This document shows positions 21,302 through 31,324 of a stretch of DNA of 64,000 nt, piece by piece. The notes below the pieces were generated by a model, which made no database searches, had not been told where the DNA came from, and was given only the letters and a program-made list of their open reading frames with translations. The stretch is from the NCBI GenBank assembly GCA_947644715.1, contig CANSAP010000008.1:1-64000 (forward strand). Reading direction: 5' to 3'. Numbering within the stretch: the first letter of the stretch is position 1; the number at the start of each line of letters is the position of its first letter. This stretch comes from an uncultured Bacteroidales bacterium (GTDB lineage Bacteria; Bacteroidota; Bacteroidia; Bacteroidales; Muribaculaceae). Made by a program: the position numbers and the translations under genes.

Positions 21302-21463
21302 TTATCGCGCGTCCTTGTGTTTCTTTTTACAGGTTTGTGAAAGTGAGCAGCACGAACAACCGCCCCCTTTTTTACGCGACAAGCGAATAAAACCACGAAG
21401 CATCCACACCAGGCAAGCGCCGATTATCAGTCCAATAATTGTGTATTGAAGTTCTATACTCAT
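21302..21463 (-). CDS. Small Cys-rich single-pass membrane protein, 53 aa (FeoB-associated Cys-rich type)
   Basis: MSIELQYTIIGLIIGACLVWMLRGFIRLSRKKGGGCSCCSLSQTCKKKHKDAR; ATG overlaps TGA stop of the upstream NlpC gene (ATGA); below the ORF-track size cutoff. Confidence 0.75.
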   Translation of the reverse strand: MSIELQYTIIGLIIGACLVWMLRGFIRLSRKKGGGCSCCSLSQTCKKKHKDAR

Positions 21464-22044
21464 TTCATTTCAGGCACACGCCCGTATTTTACGAATCTTG
21501 TTGAATACCATGGGTTATCCATGCGGCTAACCACAACACCTTTACTTGAGGAGGCATGAATGAAGCTCACATCGTCAAGCATCATTCCAACATGAGTCAC
21601 GCGCCCCGCCTCTTTTCCTGTGGCAAAGAAGACGAGGTCGCCGGGTTTTACATCCTTCTTCTTCAACGTCTTGCAGAAATCTGCCTGCTTGGCCGAGTTG
21701 CGCGGAATCTTAATGTCAAGCTCAGTCAGGTACACCTGCATGACGAATCCGGAGCAGTCAGTACAGACACCTTTCTCCTGACCTGCGTATTTATAAGGAG
21801 TGCCAAGCCAGGTTATCGCTTCTTCCACGAGTTTCTTGCGGTCGCCATGCAGATTCGCATCCTTCACATACTCCTGTTTCAGCTCCTTCTCTTCTTTCTT
21901 GCGATTGGCTCGCTTGCGCTTGGCCACTCGCTCTTTTCGGTGCTTGTCTTTACGCACGGAACCGGATGAGGAGCAGGATGCAACGCCGGCGGTCAGGCCG
22001 ACCGTCAGAAGCAGGAATAAAAGAATGCGCGCAAATCGTCTCAC
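21460..22044 (-). CDS. NlpC/P60 family cell-wall hydrolase (lipoprotein)
   Basis: WLGTPYKYAG...CTDCSGFV, RVTHVGMML; lipobox VASCSSSG. Confidence 0.9.
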   Translation of the reverse strand: MRRFARILLFLLLTVGLTAGVASCSSSGSVRKDKHRKERVAKRKRANRKKEEKELKQEYVKDANLHGDRKKLVEEAITWLGTPYKYAGQEKGVCTDCSGFVMQVYLTELDIKIPRNSAKQADFCKTLKKKDVKPGDLVFFATGKEAGRVTHVGMMLDDVSFIHASSSKGVVVSRMDNPWYSTRFVKYGRVPEMK

Positions 22045-22317
22045 ACTGCAAAGTTAGCATAAGTTTTCCAAACCGCCAACAAGCCCACGCCTGTTTAATA
22101 TTTTTAGCACTTTGGCGCCCTCGTATTAATAAATCATAAATAGGCGTTACAGCTGCAGGGAATCTGAAATATAGTTTGTAATTTTGCGTATGTTAAAAAA
22201 GGAGCTTTTGAAGCCTCCTGTGTCGGAGTGCGCTTGGTATCAATAACGATAATGAGCTACGCGAAGATGTCCGCCACTCTCTAATTTAACGTATTAACAT
22301 TTCAAATTACCCAAAAT

Positions 22318-23811
22318 ATGAAATTAAGCATCTCTGCCCTTGGTCTGTGCTTGCTCCTGGCCGGCACACAGGGCATCGCCAAGGCCGATGAAGCGACCTT
22401 TGTACGCACGGCTGCCACTCAGTCGTTTGACACGGATTTCACCCGCGCTGCAGAGAAGACAATCAACTCTGTGGTATGCATCAAAAGCTATGTATCCCGC
22501 CCGCAGCAGCAATATTATGACCCCTTCGGAGGAATGGGTGGCTTCGACCCGTTTGAATTCTTCTTCGGTTCGCCTCAGCAACGTCAGCAGACTCCCCGCA
22601 ACCGTAATAACGGAGGCTCCAAAAACAAGAAGCAGAGCGAACAGGTGCAAAGCGGCCTCGGCTCCGGTGTTATTCTTACAGCCGATGGCTACATTGTAAC
22701 CAACAATCACGTGGTGGCTAATGCTGACCGCCTTGAAGTGCTGCTGAATGATAACAACACTTACGAAGCACGCATCATTGGAACTGATGAAGCCACTGAT
22801 CTCGCTCTCATTAAGATTGACGCCTCAGGACTACAGCCCATGGAGTTCGGCGACTCTGATGCCGTGAAGATTGGCGAATGGGTGCTTGCCGTAGGCAATC
22901 CTTTCGGGTTCAACTCTACGGTGACTGCCGGCATCGTTAGCGCGAAAGCACGTTCCATCAGCTCCGGTACCGGCGCCTCACGCATGGGCCTGGATTCCTA
23001 CATTCAGACTGACGCAGCTCTGAATCCCGGCAATTCGGGTGGTGCACTGGTTAATCTGAAGGGTCAGCTGATTGGTATCAACGCTGCCATTTATAGCAAC
23101 ACAGGTTCTTACACCGGTTTCTCTTTCGCCATACCCACTACTGTTGTAAAGAAGATTATAACTGACCTGAAGCAGTATGGCACTGTGCAGCGCGCTATGC
23201 TCGGTATCACTTATATTGAGCTGGATGCCAAGCTGGCCAAGGAGAAGGAGATCGAGGGCATTGTGGCCGGCATATATGTCGACAGTGTGCAGGATCGCTC
23301 CACTGCCCGCGAACTTGGCATCGAAGAGGGTGACGTAATCACGGCCATTAACGGCAAGGATGTCCACACTTCTGCCCAACTCGTGGAACAGATGAATCAG
23401 TTCCGCCCGGGTGACGACATAACCGTGACCTTCTGGCGTTCCGGCAAGAAATATACCAAAACCGCTACGCTGCGCAACGACCGAGGCAACACGGAGATTA
23501 CCAAGAAAGATGATTTCTCATCGCTCGGATGCGCCTTCATGAAGCTCTCGGCTGAAACAAAGAACCACATGGGCATTTCCCACGGTGTGCAGGTACAGGG
23601 TCTCAAGAAGGGCCTGTTCAAAGATGGCGGCATCAAGGATGGATTTATCATTCTTTTCATCAACGATGAGCCGGTTAACAGTGCCGACGATGTGGAGTAC
23701 ATCTACAATCAAATCATGAAGAATTCCGACGGTGAGAAGGTGATGTTCATCTCAGGCATCTATCCCACCGGCAAGAAGGGCTATTACGCCGTGGACCTCG
23801 CAGCAGAGTAA
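22318..23811 (+). CDS. DegP/HtrA family serine protease
   Basis: NNHVV, DLALIKI, NPGNSGGALVNLKGQLIGIN, two PDZ domains. Confidence 0.94.
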   Translation: MKLSISALGLCLLLAGTQGIAKADEATFVRTAATQSFDTDFTRAAEKTINSVVCIKSYVSRPQQQYYDPFGGMGGFDPFEFFFGSPQQRQQTPRNRNNGGSKNKKQSEQVQSGLGSGVILTADGYIVTNNHVVANADRLEVLLNDNNTYEARIIGTDEATDLALIKIDASGLQPMEFGDSDAVKIGEWVLAVGNPFGFNSTVTAGIVSAKARSISSGTGASRMGLDSYIQTDAALNPGNSGGALVNLKGQLIGINAAIYSNTGSYTGFSFAIPTTVVKKIITDLKQYGTVQRAMLGITYIELDAKLAKEKEIEGIVAGIYVDSVQDRSTARELGIEEGDVITAINGKDVHTSAQLVEQMNQFRPGDDITVTFWRSGKKYTKTATLRNDRGNTEITKKDDFSSLGCAFMKLSAETKNHMGISHGVQVQGLKKGLFKDGGIKDGFIILFINDEPVNSADDVEYIYNQIMKNSDGEKVMFISGIYPTGKKGYYAVDLAAE

Positions 23812-23834
23812 TCACACTCATCAATTATAACCTG

Positions 23835-23872
23835 AAGGGGTGGTCAGCAGAACCGATAGCTGACCACCCCTT
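23835..23872 (+). terminator. Terminator-like hairpin after htrA
   Basis: 14-bp perfect stem AAGGGGTGGTCAGC / GCTGACCACCCCTT. Confidence 0.75.
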
Positions 23873-23893
23873 CTCATTTGCCTTTACCGATTC

Positions 23894-26029
23894 TCATCGG
23901 CGCACTATTTCTTTCGTTACTCTATTTCCACGGCGCACGATATATATGCCGGCCGAGGGATTGTGCACCTCTACCCCCTGCATATTGAAGTAGCGGGGCG
24001 TCTCTGCATCGAATATATCAACGGTCTCAACAGAGGTGGCTGAGGCAAGCGTCAGCTTCATCGCTTTCAGATCAGCTGTAACAGTGTACTCCCCGGGGGC
24101 TACAGCCCAACTGGCTGCCGACATTGCATCTACCATATAGGCATATTTACGTATAGCAACCGAAGAATTCAACTCAGCCTTGGCATCCTCTTCTGTTGCG
24201 CCATAGCGGTCACCCTGATTGACTCCATTCCAATCGCCGTCAGAGCTGTCAAGGGAAGTGATGAAAGTGATATAACCATATCCTTTGTCGGCCTCATCAA
24301 TTGTCACATTACGATAAACATAAACCCCGTCACCGGCTTCATCAGGCAAGAGTCCCAAGGAGGTCTGCCATGTCGCACCATTAATGGTTCCTATCAGATA
24401 GAGCTTTTCGGGGAAATTATTGTCACCCGTTCCACTCCCATCATAGGTGCCGGATTGACCGGTCACGGTGTACAGTCCGTTGGCAACAGCAACGAAATCG
24501 GAGGTCTTCGTAGCATCTCCATCTCCGGCATTGAAGAGAAGGCCGGTGGTTCCGGCAGGCACTTTGTAAGTCCAAATCTCACCCTCTACTTTGCTCATAG
24601 CCACACCGGGCCAGGTGCTTTCCTCCGCTCCCCAGTAGTGAATATAAGGGTTGCTCCAGTGAGTGGAACTGTTGTCAAAATACACATTGAAAGCCTCGCC
24701 TCCTGACACGATGCCGCTATCATCGCCACTACCGGTGCCTCCGCTTGTCTCGCTGCCTGAAATGACATTGACCTTCGTCCAGATGCAGTAGTCATTGCCT
24801 GAGGCCTTTATGTCTGAATCGGAATAGCCTTCGGGACTAACCATGGCGCTACCGACTTTTACGACCACTTTGCCTTTGGTGCCGGTAATCTCTGCCATGT
24901 AGCAGTCAGCGCTTGATCGAAGCACTTTAACGGTCGACATATTGTGAACGCCGGCGGAATTGCGGATATCAATCATTTTTTGAATAGCGGCCTTATTCTC
25001 TTTATAATGAGGAAGAAAGACACAGGGAGTGCCGGGAGAGAAGAGCATAAAGGCGTTTGCAGCCGGCACATTGCCGTTAAACTTTGACCCATCGCGATAG
25101 GTGTCGTGATTGTCGATAAAGGTCACGGCATATTGCGGATATCCGAAATGAATCAGACCGGCAGGCTGGTCGGTCGTGCCGTTGGCCTTCCACACAAGTT
25201 TCGTCAAGTCGCCGGAATGGAACGCTTCATTTACTGCATATTTGAAGGCAAAATCGAACGCTGCACTCTGTCTTCCGGTAGCCTCAATCCATGCAGCCAA
25301 GGCGTCGTAGCTCGCATCCCAATACTCCCCGACCGAGAATCTTGGCTTGGCATATTCATTATAAATCTTGTTGAATCTTCCGGCATATCCCTTCACCATG
25401 TCATAGCGAAAACCGGAGTATCCCATGTCATCCAGCAGGAATTTGCAATAGTTCTTGACATTATCCTGCACGGTGGGATTAGTGTGGTCAAGGTCGCGGG
25501 AACCGTCGAAGTCATCGCCGGTATCGGGTGCACCCGTGGGAGTGGCTTGGCCGGAGGCATTGCGCACTTCGTCAGTGGAGCAAATATGTTCGGGACCGAG
25601 TTGCCAGGTCCGGCCGTTCCAAGTCTCCGCAGGGAAGTCAGTCCAGTTGCTTTTGCCGCTGCGATGATTCACGACGACATCCTCGATGATGCCAACATTC
25701 TTTTCTTTGTATGCCGCTATCATTGCACGCAGCTCAGCTTCGGTGCCGAAGCGGGTGTTGTGGTTTGTGAACCAATAGACCGGGTCGTAGCCCATATATC
25801 CTGATGCGGATTTAGCACTGTTAGGCACCCATATCAGGGTGAAGTACTTTGAGAGTTCGTCACACTGCGAAGTGAGATTGGTCCATTTGGTGTCGGTGTA
25901 AGAATCCCAATAGAAGCCTTGCAGCATTACGCCTACATAATTTGCAGGCCATGCATAGTTGGCAGCCCCGGCAATTGTTGGCGCCAAGGTCAATGCTACG
26001 CCGGCGAGTGCCTTAATGAGTTTATTCAT
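23894..26029 (-). CDS. Secreted GH13 alpha-amylase with CBM26-like starch-binding module and T9SS-like C-terminal tag
   Basis: GH13 motifs (EDVVVNHR, GFRYDMVKGY, FIDNHDT); FNVYFDNSSTHWSNPYIHYWG; C-terminal YFNMQGVEVHNPSAGIYIVRRGNRVTKEIV. Confidence 0.9.
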   Translation of the reverse strand: MNKLIKALAGVALTLAPTIAGAANYAWPANYVGVMLQGFYWDSYTDTKWTNLTSQCDELSKYFTLIWVPNSAKSASGYMGYDPVYWFTNHNTRFGTEAELRAMIAAYKEKNVGIIEDVVVNHRSGKSNWTDFPAETWNGRTWQLGPEHICSTDEVRNASGQATPTGAPDTGDDFDGSRDLDHTNPTVQDNVKNYCKFLLDDMGYSGFRYDMVKGYAGRFNKIYNEYAKPRFSVGEYWDASYDALAAWIEATGRQSAAFDFAFKYAVNEAFHSGDLTKLVWKANGTTDQPAGLIHFGYPQYAVTFIDNHDTYRDGSKFNGNVPAANAFMLFSPGTPCVFLPHYKENKAAIQKMIDIRNSAGVHNMSTVKVLRSSADCYMAEITGTKGKVVVKVGSAMVSPEGYSDSDIKASGNDYCIWTKVNVISGSETSGGTGSGDDSGIVSGGEAFNVYFDNSSTHWSNPYIHYWGAEESTWPGVAMSKVEGEIWTYKVPAGTTGLLFNAGDGDATKTSDFVAVANGLYTVTGQSGTYDGSGTGDNNFPEKLYLIGTINGATWQTSLGLLPDEAGDGVYVYRNVTIDEADKGYGYITFITSLDSSDGDWNGVNQGDRYGATEEDAKAELNSSVAIRKYAYMVDAMSAASWAVAPGEYTVTADLKAMKLTLASATSVETVDIFDAETPRYFNMQGVEVHNPSAGIYIVRRGNRVTKEIVRR

Positions 26030-26059
26030 GAGCAGAAAAAATGTAAGTTGGTAAATAGC

Positions 26060-26116
26060 TCACGGGGCACCCTTCATCTCACGCATCACTGCATGAAAGA
26101 ATCGGGTTCCCCGTGA
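26060..26116 (-). other. Leader hairpin upstream of the amylase gene
   Basis: TCACGGGG / CCCCGTGA 8-bp stem enclosing nested TTCAT / ATGAA. Confidence 0.45.
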
Positions 26117-26135
26117 ATATGAGGTTAAGAGTGGC

Positions 26136-26163
26136 TCGGATTTAAGAGTGTGCTTAAATCCGA
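26136..26163. terminator. Strong hairpin after the zinc-ribbon gene (possible terminator)
   Basis: 11-bp perfect stem TCGGATTTAAG-AGTGTG-CTTAAATCCGA; T-run lies only on the + side. Confidence 0.45.
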
Positions 26164-26185
26164 ATTAATCTTTTTATTCTCTATC

Positions 26186-27001
26186 TCAGGCTTTGGCCTT
26201 CGATGCGCGGCGCTTGGGTGCGGGAGCTTCCACTACCTCTTCTTCAAGGCCGGCAAGCTTGGCATCAATCATGATGCGTCCGCAGTATTCGCATACGATA
26301 ATCTTCTTGTGCATTTTGATTTCCAACTGACGCTGTGAAGGGATGCGATTGAAGCAACCGCCACAGGCGTTACGCTGCACAGTCACGATGCCAAGACCGT
26401 TGCGCGCGTTCTTGCGAATGCGCTTGAAAGCAGCCAGGGTGTAAGCATCAATGAGGGGTTCGAGGTCGAGAGCACGGGCACGCAGGTTCTCCTCCTCGGC
26501 CTTGGTCTCGCTCACGATGTCGGCGAGTTCAGCACGCTTCTCTGCCAAAATGTGTTCACCGTCGGCGAGCTCTTCCTGAGTGCGTACAATCTCAGCTTCT
26601 TTGTTCTCGCGCGCAGTGGTGTACTCACGGATGTTCTTTTCGGCCAGCTCGATTTCGAGTCCTTCAAATTCAATTTCTTTGTTAAGGAAGTCGAATTCGC
26701 GGTTGTTGCGCACGTTGTCCTGCTGCTCTTTGTAGCGGGCAATTTTTGCCTGACGGTCGTTGATTTCACCGGTCTTGGTTGCAATCATTTTCTTCAGCTC
26801 GGCAATCTCTTCGCGATGCTTTTCGATGCGGGTGTTATAGCGTGCGATGTTATCCTCCAGGTCTTTCACTTCGTTGGGAAGCTCACCGCGGAGAATCTTG
26901 ATACGGTCAATCTCGGAGAGAATGGTCTGCAATTCAAAGAGGGTCTTCAATCGTTCCTCTACGCTGCGTTCCTTATCCGTTTTCTTGCTTTCAGTAGCCA
27001 T
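26186..27001 (-). CDS. C4-type zinc-ribbon / coiled-coil protein (DUF164-like)
   Basis: Long coiled coil then CGGCFNRIPSQRQLEI...VCEYCGRI. Confidence 0.88.
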   Translation of the reverse strand: MATESKKTDKERSVEERLKTLFELQTILSEIDRIKILRGELPNEVKDLEDNIARYNTRIEKHREEIAELKKMIATKTGEINDRQAKIARYKEQQDNVRNNREFDFLNKEIEFEGLEIELAEKNIREYTTARENKEAEIVRTQEELADGEHILAEKRAELADIVSETKAEEENLRARALDLEPLIDAYTLAAFKRIRKNARNGLGIVTVQRNACGGCFNRIPSQRQLEIKMHKKIIVCEYCGRIMIDAKLAGLEEEVVEAPAPKRRASKAKA

Positions 27002-27030
27002 ATATTGATGTTTACTTTTGTATTTCTGAA

Positions 27031-27816
27031 TTATAGGAAGTTAATGGGGTTATGCTCTTCTTCAGAGGTGTATGTCACGAAGTCGGGGAAGCGGTCGGCA
27101 AGCAGATGGCTGAATATCTTGCGGGTGCACAGTTCGCTCTCAAAATGCCCGACATCAGCAATCAGGATGCGTTTGCCCCAAGTGGTGAAGTCGTGATATT
27201 TTACGTCGCCCGTCACCATTGCATCGGCACCGGCCTCAACAGCCTTGCGGATAAGGCTTGCACCCGCACCGCCACAGACTGCTATCCGCCTGACAATCAG
27301 TGAGGGGAATGATGCGGAGTACTTCAGACACTTGACGCCGAACGTATCCTTCACCTTGCGCAGGAATTCGAGAGCAGGGAGCGGCTCAATGAGTCCGATT
27401 GCCCCAAGCCCGACATGCTCGTCGGCGGCATCGGGGTCAAGCACCTTTACATCGTGCAGGCCGAGAGCGGCTGCAATCTCCATGCTCACTCCGCCTCGGG
27501 CACGGTCAAGATTCGTGTGGGCTGAATAAATAGAGATTCCATGGCTCAGGGCCTTGATGATGATGCGTCCTTGCTCTGTGGCTGTCGTCACACTCTTGGC
27601 TCCACCGAAAATCAGCGGATGATGCGAGATAATCAAGTTACAACCTCGATTCAAGGCTTCGTCAATAGTCTGCTCCGTCACGTCGAGGCATATCAATGCA
27701 GCGGTGGCTCTGCTCTCGGCATCGCCTACCTGCAAACCGGCATTGTCATAGCTCTCCTGCAGGGATAGCGGAGCATACGATTCAAGCGCCTGAATTATCT
27801 CTTTAACCGTGGGCAT
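27031..27816 (-). CDS. Nif3-like dinuclear metal centre protein
   Basis: NAGLQVGD, LIISHHPLIFGG, SAHTNLD, TGDVKYHDF. Confidence 0.9.
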   Translation of the reverse strand: MPTVKEIIQALESYAPLSLQESYDNAGLQVGDAESRATAALICLDVTEQTIDEALNRGCNLIISHHPLIFGGAKSVTTATEQGRIIIKALSHGISIYSAHTNLDRARGGVSMEIAAALGLHDVKVLDPDAADEHVGLGAIGLIEPLPALEFLRKVKDTFGVKCLKYSASFPSLIVRRIAVCGGAGASLIRKAVEAGADAMVTGDVKYHDFTTWGKRILIADVGHFESELCTRKIFSHLLADRFPDFVTYTSEEEHNPINFL

Positions 27817-27829
27817 ATGCTGTCAGCTC

Positions 27830-29587
27830 TTATTTATCAAGGGGTTGAAGTTGCAGCTTCAGCTCGTCGAGCTGTGCGGGGTCGAGCGGTGAGGGTGACT
27901 CGTTCATGACATCACGTCCGGAGTTGTTCTTCGGGAAGGCAATGGTGTCGCGGATAGAGTCGAGTTCAGCCAGCATGGAGACGAAGCGGTCGAAGCCTAA
28001 CGCAAGACCACCGTGAGGGGGTGCGCCATACTTGAACGCATTCATGAGGAAGCCAAACTGTTCCTGTGCTTTTTCGGGGGTGAAGCCCAGCAGTTCAAAC
28101 ATGGTGTCCTGCAACTCGCTGTCATGGATACGTATTGAACCGCCACCCAATTCGGTACCGTTCACAACTATGTCGTAAGCCGTAGCGCGCACTTTGCCGG
28201 TGTCGGTGTGCAGCAGCGGAATATCCTCGGGGTTGGGCGCTGTGAAAGGATGGTGCATGGCGTAGTAGCGCTGAGTCTCTTCGTCCCACTCGAACAGGGG
28301 GAAGTCAATCACCCAGAGGGGAGCGAATTGATTTTTGGGACGCAGGCCGAGTCGGTTGCCCATCTCCAGGCGGAGTTCTCCGAGCGCTTTGCGGGTTTTG
28401 GCAGTTGCTCCGCTCAGAATCAGCAGCAGGTCACCGGGGTTGGCATTCATGGCCTGAGCCCATTGCTTGAGGTCGTCGTCGCTGAAGAACTTGCCAACGC
28501 TGCTCTTGATTGACCCATCCTCGGCAATCTTCACCCAAACGAGTCCCTTGGCGCCTATCTGCGGACGCTTGACGAAGTCTGTCAGTTCATCGGTTTGCTT
28601 GCGGGTGTAGCCTGCACATCCGGGCACGCAGATGCCTGCGGTGTACTCTGCATCATCCATCACTGCAAAGCCATGACCTTTCACTAAGTCGGTGAGTTCA
28701 ACGAACTTCATGCCGAAACGGATGTCGGGCTTGTCGGAGCCGTAATACTTCATTGCATCGGCCCAGGTGATGCGGGGGAAGGCTTCCGTGAAGTCGATGT
28801 TTTTAACATACTTGAAGATATGCTTTACAAGTCCTTCAAACATATTGATGACATCTTCCTGCTCTACGAAGCTCATTTCGCAGTCCACCTGAGTGAACTC
28901 CGGCTGACGGTCAGCACGCAGGTCTTCATCGCGGAAGCATTTTGCGAGCTGGAAGTAGCGGTCGAATCCGCTGACCATCAGGAGCTGCTTGAAGATTTGA
29001 GGGCTCTGGGGGAGTGCATAGAACTCGCCGGGATTCATGCGTGAGGGAACAACGAAGTCACGCGCTCCTTCAGGGGTGGACTTAACGAGTATCGGGGTTT
29101 CGATTTCCAGGAAGCCATTGGCATCCAGGTAGCGACGAATCTCGAAGGCCATGCGGTGGCGCAATTCGAGGTTGGCACGCGGAGCGGGACGACGAAGGTC
29201 GAGATAACGGAACTTCATGCGGAGGTCATCGCCACCATCCGTGTTGTCTTCAATCGTGAACGGGGGGACATCGCTCTTGTTCAGGATTTTAAGCTCTGAG
29301 GCTATAATCTCGATTTCACCCGTGGGCAGATTCATGTTTTTGGAGGCACGCTCTTCGACTTTGCCGGTGACCTGCACCACGAATTCGCGGCCAAGCTTTG
29401 AAGCGGCATCGCAAAGGTCGGCGTTAATCTCGTGACTGAACACAACCTGAGTGATACCGTAGCGGTCTCGCACATCCACAAATGTCATGCCACCCATTTT
29501 GCGGCTGCGCTGAACCCAGCCGGCTATGGTTACTTCTTTTCCACAATCACAGAGACGCAACTCTCCGCATGTAGCTGTTCTATACAT
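27830..29587 (-). CDS. aspS: Aspartyl-tRNA synthetase
   Basis: [71 protein letters not shown] at 29587 preferred over the ORF-track start. Confidence 0.95.
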   Translation of the reverse strand: MYRTATCGELRLCDCGKEVTIAGWVQRSRKMGGMTFVDVRDRYGITQVVFSHEINADLCDAASKLGREFVVQVTGKVEERASKNMNLPTGEIEIIASELKILNKSDVPPFTIEDNTDGGDDLRMKFRYLDLRRPAPRANLELRHRMAFEIRRYLDANGFLEIETPILVKSTPEGARDFVVPSRMNPGEFYALPQSPQIFKQLLMVSGFDRYFQLAKCFRDEDLRADRQPEFTQVDCEMSFVEQEDVINMFEGLVKHIFKYVKNIDFTEAFPRITWADAMKYYGSDKPDIRFGMKFVELTDLVKGHGFAVMDDAEYTAGICVPGCAGYTRKQTDELTDFVKRPQIGAKGLVWVKIAEDGSIKSSVGKFFSDDDLKQWAQAMNANPGDLLLILSGATAKTRKALGELRLEMGNRLGLRPKNQFAPLWVIDFPLFEWDEETQRYYAMHHPFTAPNPEDIPLLHTDTGKVRATAYDIVVNGTELGGGSIRIHDSELQDTMFELLGFTPEKAQEQFGFLMNAFKYGAPPHGGLALGFDRFVSMLAELDSIRDTIAFPKNNSGRDVMNESPSPLDPAQLDELKLQLQPLDK

Positions 29588-29678
29588 ATTTACAAGTATG
29601 AATAATATTCTTTTGCATAAACAACCCATCCACACCCGGGACAAGCCCTAATCGGCATACAATGAGCCATTAAACATG

Positions 29679-29709
29679 CAAAGTTAATAATAAATTTCGT
29701 GCTTGCAAA
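29679..29709 (-). promoter_or_regulatory. aspS promoter (minus strand TTTG-N19-TAACTTTG)
   Basis: + strand CAAAGTTA (29679-29686) and CAAA (29706-29709). Confidence 0.55.
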
Positions 29710-29918
29710 ATTTTCATTCCGTTTCGTCAGTCTGTCCGTCAGTCGGTCCTTCTCCAAGAGGGTTGCGATTGACCGGTCTGCAACTGCTCGACCGTCAGTC
29801 TTTTGGGGTGCCGTCGCTCATGAGTCAGGGTGTTTAATCCCCCTTTTTAACGAGCAATGCGACCCGGCCTGAGTAGAGGCGAGTCGCACTGTGCGATGAT
29901 TATCATGGTAGGGCTCCG

Positions 29919-30857
29919 TTACTGCGAAACTATGATTTTGCGGCTTGTGCCGCCCAGGTTCTCGATGTAGATTCCGCTCGATGTGGGTCTGCCTTGAACC
30001 ATCCGGCCGTCGATGGTGTAATACATGGCTTCCCGGGATACCTGCGAGGGGATTGCGGAGACTCCGGTCTGAATATCGTTGTTCACTTCGATGTAGCCAT
30101 CCTTGAGGTTTATCTCGATGTGTGAGTAGCCGTAATACTGTTTGACTGACTGCGATACGTTAAAGGTGGCTGAGGTGTTGGTGGCATAAGCGATTGCCAC
30201 GGGGGTGTCATCTTCCAGTGTGATTGCAGATTCTGAGGCATCGGTCGGGCCGAAAATAAATGCGTCTACGTTATATTGGGGTTCATATGAGATTTTGAAG
30301 TCAGCGGGCACTATGACGTCTGCGGCATATTCGCCTGTTGTCGCATCACCTTGCACCTCTACACTTGCTCCTGAGGCATTCATGAGGTAAAGCTTCTGCG
30401 GATATTCGGGCACACCGGAGGTGGCTGTGGGCTTTGCTACAATCATGTTGGTGCTAATGCCATCGATGCTTCGGGTGTAGTACTCGAAGTCATATACCCC
30501 GGCTCCCGGCAAGGTGATGACTGTGCCTGTGGATGCTATGGTGAGGGGGCTGGGATAGTTGGCCGGGATAGGGGTTACGGCGTAGGGGGGAAGACCGTTA
30601 AAAGTAAATTCCTGTGTGGAGCGTTTTTCCACATAGACTGCAAACTTTCCGGAGGTGACGGCTACGTCAGAGGCTGTGTAAGTGTCGCCATCTGATGTGG
30701 AGAGCTGCACCATGTCGGAGTAATTGCCTGAGGCATCGGGAGTCACTGTGCCATCGGCTGAGGCGGGGATGATGTAGACATTGTAATCGTAGTCCTGAGC
30801 GGAGGCTGATAGGGATACGAGCAACAGAGAGATAATGAGTGTGTAAATCTTTTTCAT
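29919..30857 (-). CDS. Secreted protein with T9SS-like C-terminal tag, unknown function (possible carbohydrate-binding)
   Basis: Signal peptide; PQKLYLMNASG module resembling PEKLYLIGT in the amylase; C-terminal YYTIDGRMVQGRPTSSGIYIENLGGTSRKIIVSQ. Confidence 0.6.
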   Translation of the reverse strand: MKKIYTLIISLLLVSLSASAQDYDYNVYIIPASADGTVTPDASGNYSDMVQLSTSDGDTYTASDVAVTSGKFAVYVEKRSTQEFTFNGLPPYAVTPIPANYPSPLTIASTGTVITLPGAGVYDFEYYTRSIDGISTNMIVAKPTATSGVPEYPQKLYLMNASGASVEVQGDATTGEYAADVIVPADFKISYEPQYNVDAFIFGPTDASESAITLEDDTPVAIAYATNTSATFNVSQSVKQYYGYSHIEINLKDGYIEVNNDIQTGVSAIPSQVSREAMYYTIDGRMVQGRPTSSGIYIENLGGTSRKIIVSQ

Positions 30858-30920
30858 AGTTTTTCAATTAAGAGTTTGATAGTATAACACTGCTGCTCTG
30901 CTCTTGGTTTATAAAGCTAC

Positions 30921-30961
30921 AGCGACAAACACTCCTGTGTGTGGGGGGAGTGTCTGTCGCT
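30921..30961 (-). terminator. Hairpin between trxA and downstream gene
   Basis: AGCGACAAACACTCC / GGAGTGTCTGTCGCT, 15-bp stem with one mismatch. Confidence 0.65.
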
Positions 30962-30988
30962 GCTTGTATGGGGATACGAGGTAACCTC

Positions 30989-31303
30989 TTAGAGCAATGC
31001 TTCGAGCTTTGAACGGAGTTCGTCGATGGAGACGAGACCCACTGTGCGGTCTTTCAGCTCACCATCCTTGAAGAAGAGGACTGTGGGGATGTTGCGCACG
31101 CGGTTTTCTGCTGAGATTTCGTCGTTTTCGTCGACATTGAGTTTGCCTACAATAGCTTTGCCCTCAAACTCTTCGGCGAGCTTCTCAACAGCGGGTCCGA
31201 GCTTGATGCAGGGGCCACACCATTCTGCCCAAAGGTCGATTACGACGGGCTTACCTGAATTAATTGCCTCACGGGCTGATTCGTCTGTAAATTTAGTTGC
31301 CAT
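30989..31303 (-). CDS. trxA: Thioredoxin
   Basis: VIDLWAEWCGPCIKLGP; 104 aa. Confidence 0.95.
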   Translation of the reverse strand: MATKFTDESAREAINSGKPVVIDLWAEWCGPCIKLGPAVEKLAEEFEGKAIVGKLNVDENDEISAENRVRNIPTVLFFKDGELKDRTVGLVSIDELRSKLEALL

Positions 31304-31324
31304 AGTTTCAGTATTATAGATTTA

